From Diplocarpon mali (taxonomy: Eukaryota; Ascomycota; Leotiomycetes; Helotiales; Drepanopezizaceae), in the NCBI GenBank assembly GCA_024741835.1, contig JAENRP010000100.1, forward strand, positions 73,383-137,382: 64,000 nt of DNA, read 5' to 3'. The position numbers and the translations under genes are program-made. Below the pieces are notes generated by a model. The model searched no databases. It was not told the origin of the DNA and worked only from the letters and a program-made list of their open reading frames with translations. Of this stretch, positions 60,537-64,000 are shown piece after piece. Numbering within the stretch: the first letter of the stretch is position 1; each line of letters begins with the position of its first letter.

Positions 60537-62475
60537 ATAATAAAATTACTAATAATATTTCTATCTACGCACTTTAAATTAACAATTTAGAAAATCTTTT
60601 ATTTGTTTTTAAAAAAGAAAATTCGGACTATTTCGTAGGATTTAATAAAAAAGAAAAGAAGTAGAGAAGTATAGTATTAGCTAATATTCGAACTATATAT
60701 AAAAGCAAGGCCGATAAAGTACAACTAGTAGATTAAGGAGTCTTTAATAGCTTAAAGCTTAGAGGATTGGATGATTAATTTAAATAAGACGAAAAGCTTT
60801 GACCTCTAAAGCCAAGTGGCAAATTCGATAAGTTTATTATAGGCAGATTTTCTAATAAACCTATCGGATATCGGCTAATAAAAGAATGTTTCGATATACT
60901 GAAAATTAAAGAAGACTTAATAAAGTAAGAATGCGAACTACTTTATAAAACCTTAACAAATTAAAAGGATACCTTAGCTTTTGACTAAACGGAACTTAGC
61001 TAGATTTAAGAAGAGGTTACGCCTTATATTAAGATTAAGATAATACCCTATAAAGCTTAATAAGAGAAAACATTCGAGGTCCTTAAAGCTCTTTAAGAAA
61101 AGGTAATCGAAATATTAAAGGATAGGCTAAAGCAAGGTGTTCTTAAGTTCTATAATAGCCCTTATAGGAATAAATGATTTCTAATTGCTAAGAAGGAGAT
61201 AGGAACTTATAGATTAATAATAATAGTAGTAGAGATGAACCGAGTAATTATTAAAGACGCTAACGTTCCTCCGAATATGGATAAGTTCTTAAATAAATTC
61301 GTAGGATTAACCTATAGCTCTCTTATTAACTTCTTCTTTAGATATAACCAATTTATTCTTAATATTAAATTGAAAGATATAATAGCAATTCAAACCCCTT
61401 TTAAGCTACTTCAAATAATAAGATTACTTTAAAGGGCTATAAATTCAATCGCTTAATTTATCTAAGTAATCTATAAGATACTAGTAGATTATATACCTAA
61501 TATTGCGCTCCCTTATATAGATAATATAAGAGTAAAAGGATTAAGATCATTTTATAACTATAAAGAAGTTCTCCTTAAAATATAGCGATTTATAATAGAA
61601 TATATTTAGAACTTAGATTAAGTGCTTATACAATTCGAAAGGGCAAGAGCAATAGTCGGTCCGAAGTTATAATACTATCTTCTATCAATGGAAATTGTTA
61701 GTTTTATTACTAATTCCAATAGCCGAAGTCCTTAAAGGGCTAAAGTACTTAAAATCGACAAATGGAAGAAGTATGATAATATGGCAGAAGCTCGCGCGTT
61801 TATTAGCATTATAATATACTATTGCATTTAAATTAAGGATTTCGCTAAAAAGGCAGTACCTATTTACTCCTTATTTCAAAAAGGGGCTAAGTTTTAATAG
61901 GAGGAACCTTAAATAGAGGCTATAAAACAACTAAAGCAAGCGTTACTTAAGGCGCTATATCTGATTAAAATAGACTATAGAGCTAACGCTAGGCCAATTA
62001 TACTAATAGTTAATATAAGCTTAATTAGATAGGGTGCTATCCTTTAATAAGCTAATAGCTAATAGAAAAGATATCTAGCTCGCTTTAAAAGTAGTCTTTA
62101 GAATCTAATAGAGATAAAGTATAATACTATTAAATAGGAATGCAAAAGCGCCTTAAAGGTAATAAAAAAGATAAGAAGCGACCTTTATAATACTTACTTC
62201 ATCCTTGAAACTAATGCTAAAGTGCTAGTAGAATAATTGAATAAAGCTGCAAGCGACTTACTAAGAGCTTTACTAATAAAATAGATTGCTTAAATAAGAC
62301 TAATAGACTTTAAAGTCAAATATATTTTAAAAACGAAAAATACTACTACTAACGGCCTTTTAAAAAGAACTCAGCCCTACCCCTTTAATTTAAATAAAGA
62401 AGATAAAATAGATATTAATAAGTAGGTAGAAAACGAAGTTAATTATTTATTAATATATTGCCTTAAAGGGACTTA

Positions 62476-62503
62476 ACTTGCGAGCCTAGCCCGCGAGTCA
62501 AAT
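62476..62503. repeat. Near-palindromic unit in Gypsy-B between RNase H and integrase
   Basis: ACTTGCGAGCCTAGCCCGCG then AGTCAAAT. The arms CTTGCGAGCC / CCCGCGAGTC are close. Its site between RNase H and integrase parallels the copy at 47905 in Gypsy-A. Confidence 0.7.
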
Positions 62504-63889
62504 AAGAGAATTTTATTACTTAACTACTTAAGTAACTCTAAAGAAATCGCAAAGTTTTTAATTACGCTTAAACAATTAAAGACGGTTGCTCTTAAGGATT
62601 TTCAGAAATTCAAAGCTAAAGCTCTAATTTATCTAATATAAGGAAGACGATTATTTAAAAGGAGCAATAACTCATTCCTTATATAACTTTGCTTAGATAA
62701 TAAAAAACTAAGGGCTAAGGCTATCTAAGATATTTATAAGGAAACTGGCTATTAAAGAGCTAAGTCTACCTATTACTAACTCTTAAGGAAATTCTTTTAA
62801 AAGGGTTCTTTTAAGAACTGCAAAGCCTTTATAAAAAGTTACGTCCCCTATTTAAAACGAAAACCTAATTATAAAGAGAATTTCCTATTTCTAACCTAGC
62901 TATTAGGCCTTTTCTATAAAGTTAGTCTTAATATTATATAAGTACTAATAATTGAAAATGGGATTATATATTTTATTCTAATAAAAGAAGACCTATTAAG
63001 ATAGCCTAAAGGACGACCTTTAAGATCTACTAACTTTGAATCTATTACAAAGTTCCTTTAAGAAGATATAGTCTATTGCTATAGACTTTTTAGCAGATTA
63101 ACTATTAATAAAGGCCTTGAAAATAAAGGAGTAGTTAAAGCTTTTTTACGAAAATATAATATTAAGCAGGTTCAAATCTTAATATATAACTCAAAAGCTA
63201 ATAGAGTAGTAGAGTGAGGATATTGCGATATTCTTAATAGGCTATTTAAAGTTACTTATAGAGGATTTAAGAATTAGATAAAATACTTTTATAAAATACT
63301 CTTCGCTTATCAAATGATAATCTATAAATCAACTAGAGTTATACTATTTTTCCTTATCTATAATAAAGAGGCATAGCTCCCTTTTAAATCCTAATAGCCT
63401 ATTTAGAGATTATTCGATTATAGTCAAATTTAAAACCGTTCCGATTTGCTTATAATAAGATACTAATAACTTAAGCTTTAAGATATAAATATAGAGGAAA
63501 TCATTTTATAAAAGAAACGATATTAAAAAAAAGCTAAGGAAGCATAGGCTGCTTTTAAAGTACTTAAAATGCACCCTATTCGAAAAGATGATCTTATCTT
63601 AGTTTATAATATTATAAGAAGTATTAATATATTAATAGATACTAAACTTAACTATCGATAGCTTAATCTATTTAAGGTTAAATCTGAGTAGAAAGAAAAG
63701 GGATACTATTCTTTTTAGGAACTTAATAGAGTCGATATTAAAGGAATATTCGCAGCCAATTGACTAAAGCGCTTTTATCGATGCGATTAAACCTTATTCC
63801 CTTTAGAAGACGAATTAGAAATTGATACAACCTCCGAATCTTCTATAGGAACCGACGGCGATATAAGCAATTTTAAACCCTTAGATAAA

Positions 63890-64000
63890 GGGTTAGGGTT
63901 AGGGTTAGGGTTAGGGTTAGGGTTAGGGTTAGGGTTAGGGTTAGGGTTAGGGTTAGGGTTAGGGTTAGGGTTAGGGTTAGGGTTAGGGTTAGGGTTAGGG
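63890..64000 (+). repeat. Telomere, 18 perfect TTAGGG repeats
   Basis: GGG followed by 18 uninterrupted TTAGGG units to the last base. The G-rich strand runs 5' to 3' outward, so this is a right chromosome end. No subtelomeric gene or spacer separates it from Gypsy-B. Confidence 0.99.

Larger units (their letters stand above)
59715..63889 (+). mobile_element. Gypsy-B, right part (protease to integrase), truncated by the telomere
   Basis: Continues from the left part. Protease region about 59.9-60.2 kb (NDILLRMPFILKS), reverse transcriptase about 61.0-61.7 kb (SPYRNK, GTYRLIIIVVEMN, YIDN at 61514-61525), RNase H about 61.9-62.3 kb, integrase about 62.6-63.6 kb, then a C-terminal stretch. The frame is still running (EDELEIDTTSESSIGTDGD) when the sequence passes into telomere repeats at 63890. 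No 3' LTR is present. Stops of RIP type occur throughout. Confidence 0.87.

Overview
The window is the right-hand end of a chromosome of a filamentous ascomycete (Pezizomycotina). The evidence is an uninterrupted TTAGGG telomere array at 63890-64000 with the G-rich strand running to the last base, genes with short GT-AG introns and CTAAC/CTGAC-type branch sites, and a subtelomeric block of LTR retrotransposons mutated in the manner of RIP (repeat-induced point mutation: CpA to TpA, so Gln codons become TAA/TAG and Trp codons become TAG/TAA). Genus and species cannot be fixed from the sequence alone.

Region 1 (1 to about 12.3 kb) is conserved core genome: a small secreted cysteine-rich protein with a knottin-like tail (444-1033, +), the G-alpha chaperone/exchange factor RIC8 (2860-4557, -) and the telomere and replication-timing regulator RIF1 (6073-12287, -). 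The exon structures of all three were rebuilt from splice sites and reading phase.

Region 2 (12.3 to 34 kb) is accessory. It has a tiny membrane-protein gene (14192-14353), a GH78-type alpha-L-rhamnosidase (15836-18243, +), a tyrosinase-fold protein that appears to lack two copper-ligand histidines (22895-24432, +), an SVOP/SV2-like major facilitator (28430-30569, -) and an alpha/beta-hydrolase whose nucleophile motif is interrupted by a one-base frameshift (32452-33463, -). Between them lie long AT-rich deserts (18.2-22.9 kb and 24.4-28.4 kb), two short solo LTRs and one assembly gap (24544-24590). No shared pathway is evident, so I do not call a gene cluster.

Region 3 (34 to 63.9 kb) is a stack of five LTR retroelements. 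Copia-A (33983-39077, -) is complete, with 134-bp LTRs and a GTAAC target duplication. Copia-B (about 40.3-42.8 kb, -) is truncated. Gypsy-A (from 42813, +) abuts or interrupts it. Gypsy-B (+) is split by the insertion of Copia-C (52118-59714, +, 198-bp LTRs, CTTTA target duplication) and then runs directly into the telomere repeats, which replace its 3' end. Element names are local to this annotation.

The most unusual signal is a family of short near-palindromic units, roughly ACTCGCAGGCC-N-GGCCTGCGAGTGAAA before mutation. I count 14 copies inside Copia-B, Gypsy-A and Gypsy-B and none in Copia-A or Copia-C. In two different elements the unit is amplified in tandem with the same 45-bp period. 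It looks like a small hairpin-type repeat that has colonised otherwise unrelated retroelements.
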